Source of the DNA: Paracoccaceae bacterium
GTDB lineage: Bacteria; Pseudomonadota; Alphaproteobacteria; Rhodobacterales; Rhodobacteraceae
Assembly: GCA_023254015.1 (NCBI GenBank)
Contig: JALQYS010000002.1
Location: 1 to 12,797, forward strand
Direction of reading: 5' to 3'
DNA length: 12,797 nucleotides
The notes beneath the pieces were generated by a model that saw only the letters and a program-made list of their open reading frames with translations, made no database searches and was not told where the DNA came from. Shown here one piece after another: positions 12,352 through 12,797 of the stretch. A program made the position numbers and the translations under genes. Within the stretch, counting starts at the first letter, position 1. The number at the start of each line of letters is the position of its first letter.

Positions 12352-12797
12352 TTATGACGTGACAGCCAAGCGGGCCGCTTCGGGCAATTCGGGCGGCCAG
12401 GCGCGTCCGGCGTCGCCCGCAATCCATGCCCTGACCCAATCAGGCAACGGCGGGCTTTCCACCGGCTGACCCAGCGCCTCAAGCACCTCGCGCGGGGGCA
12501 CCATGCCGCCCTTGCGGATGAAGGCAGAGCGCAACAGCATCGAGGCCGTGCAGTCGCCATCCCGCCAGAAGCTTTGCTCCAGATAGACAAAGCGATCATC
12601 CCAGCCCAGAACCCGGCTCACCTGCGTCAGACGCTGGAACACGGTGACCCGGCGGCGATAGCGGGTAGAGTTTCCGGCAACGGTGATGCCCCAGCCTTTC
12701 GCCTTGGCCACGCGGTCAAAGCCCATGCGCACCGACATCGGGATGCGCCCCAGATCAAACAGGGTCAGCGTGCGGCCATTGTTCAGCTCGCGCCAGG
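12352..12797 (-). CDS. Acyl-CoA thioesterase family protein (hotdog fold), 5' end outside window
   Basis: The visible 147 C-terminal residues belong to a 4HBT-type hotdog thioesterase-like family common in Rhodobacteraceae. The frame is open to the window edge and the residues before the internal ATG at 12738 are homologous (WRELNNGRTLTLFDLGRIPM), so that ATG is not the start. Later blocks are GITVAGNSTRYRRRV, RVLGWDDRFVYLEQSFWRDGDCTASMLLRSA, GMVPPREVLEALG and PPLPDWVRAWI. The NNGRTLTLFDLGR segment corresponds to the hotdog helix region usually holding the catalytic or CoA-contacting residues. The family is named from remembered homologues; the acyl substrate is unknown. The downstream operon starts 75 bp after its stop. 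Confidence 0.75.
   Translation of the reverse strand, partial: WRELNNGRTLTLFDLGRIPMSVRMGFDRVAKAKGWGITVAGNSTRYRRRVTVFQRLTQVSRVLGWDDRFVYLEQSFWRDGDCTASMLLRSAFIRKGGMVPPREVLEALGQPVESPPLPDWVRAWIAGDAGRAWPPELPEAARLAVTS

Overview
The window is about 12.8 kb of GC-rich DNA with short intergenic gaps, many ATGA stop/start overlaps and protein sequences typical of Alphaproteobacteria. The gene set (short Pit plus DUF47 protein, UMF1-type MFS protein, YhhQ, separate class-III phospholyase-like enzyme and kinase) points to a Rhodobacteraceae-like chromosome. This placement is inference from protein character, not from a marker gene. I see no IS element, prophage, CRISPR, tRNA or rRNA gene. Most of the window is ordinary housekeeping and catabolic sequence.

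Layout. 1-759 (+) is the 3' part of hpaD, an extradiol dioxygenase of homoprotocatechuate catabolism. It converges on trhO (802-1704, -), a tRNA wobble-uridine hydroxylase. Divergent from trhO are pncA and pncB (1825-3789, +), the nicotinamidase and nicotinate phosphoribosyltransferase of NAD salvage. pncB converges on a minus-strand pair, DUF47/PhoU-like protein plus Pit phosphate permease (5478-3803), with a Pho-box-like sequence upstream. Next on the minus strand is an arfB / class-III aminotransferase-like phospholyase / APH-fold kinase operon (8176-5569), joined by two ATGA overlaps. Upstream of it lies yhhQ (9056-8436), the queuosine-precursor transporter. Then comes an operon of a UMF1-type MFS protein, mepA and a phytase-like esterase (12276-9150). 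The window ends inside a thioesterase gene (12797-12352).

The most interesting material is non-coding. (1) The 259-bp gap between yhhQ and arfB holds, on the minus strand, an 18-codon ORF with a 17-nt perfect complement to the 16S rRNA 3' end. It also holds a 13-bp terminator hairpin ending 31 bases before the arfB ATG, and two upstream segments that could compete for the hairpin's 5' arm. This looks like an attenuator or a small-RNA gene in front of a ribosome-rescue factor. (2) The yhhQ 5' UTR can fold as a compact pseudoknot matching the preQ1-I riboswitch layout and pairing the Shine-Dalgarno bases. (3) A 14/18 Pho-box match overlaps a possible -35 element of the DUF47-pit operon, consistent with PhoB repression of low-affinity phosphate uptake.

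The amino-alcohol kinase and phospholyase-like enzyme probably act in sequence (phosphorylate, then eliminate phosphate and ammonia). pncA and pncB give consecutive steps from nicotinamide to nicotinate mononucleotide. The DUF47 protein and Pit form a phosphate uptake unit.
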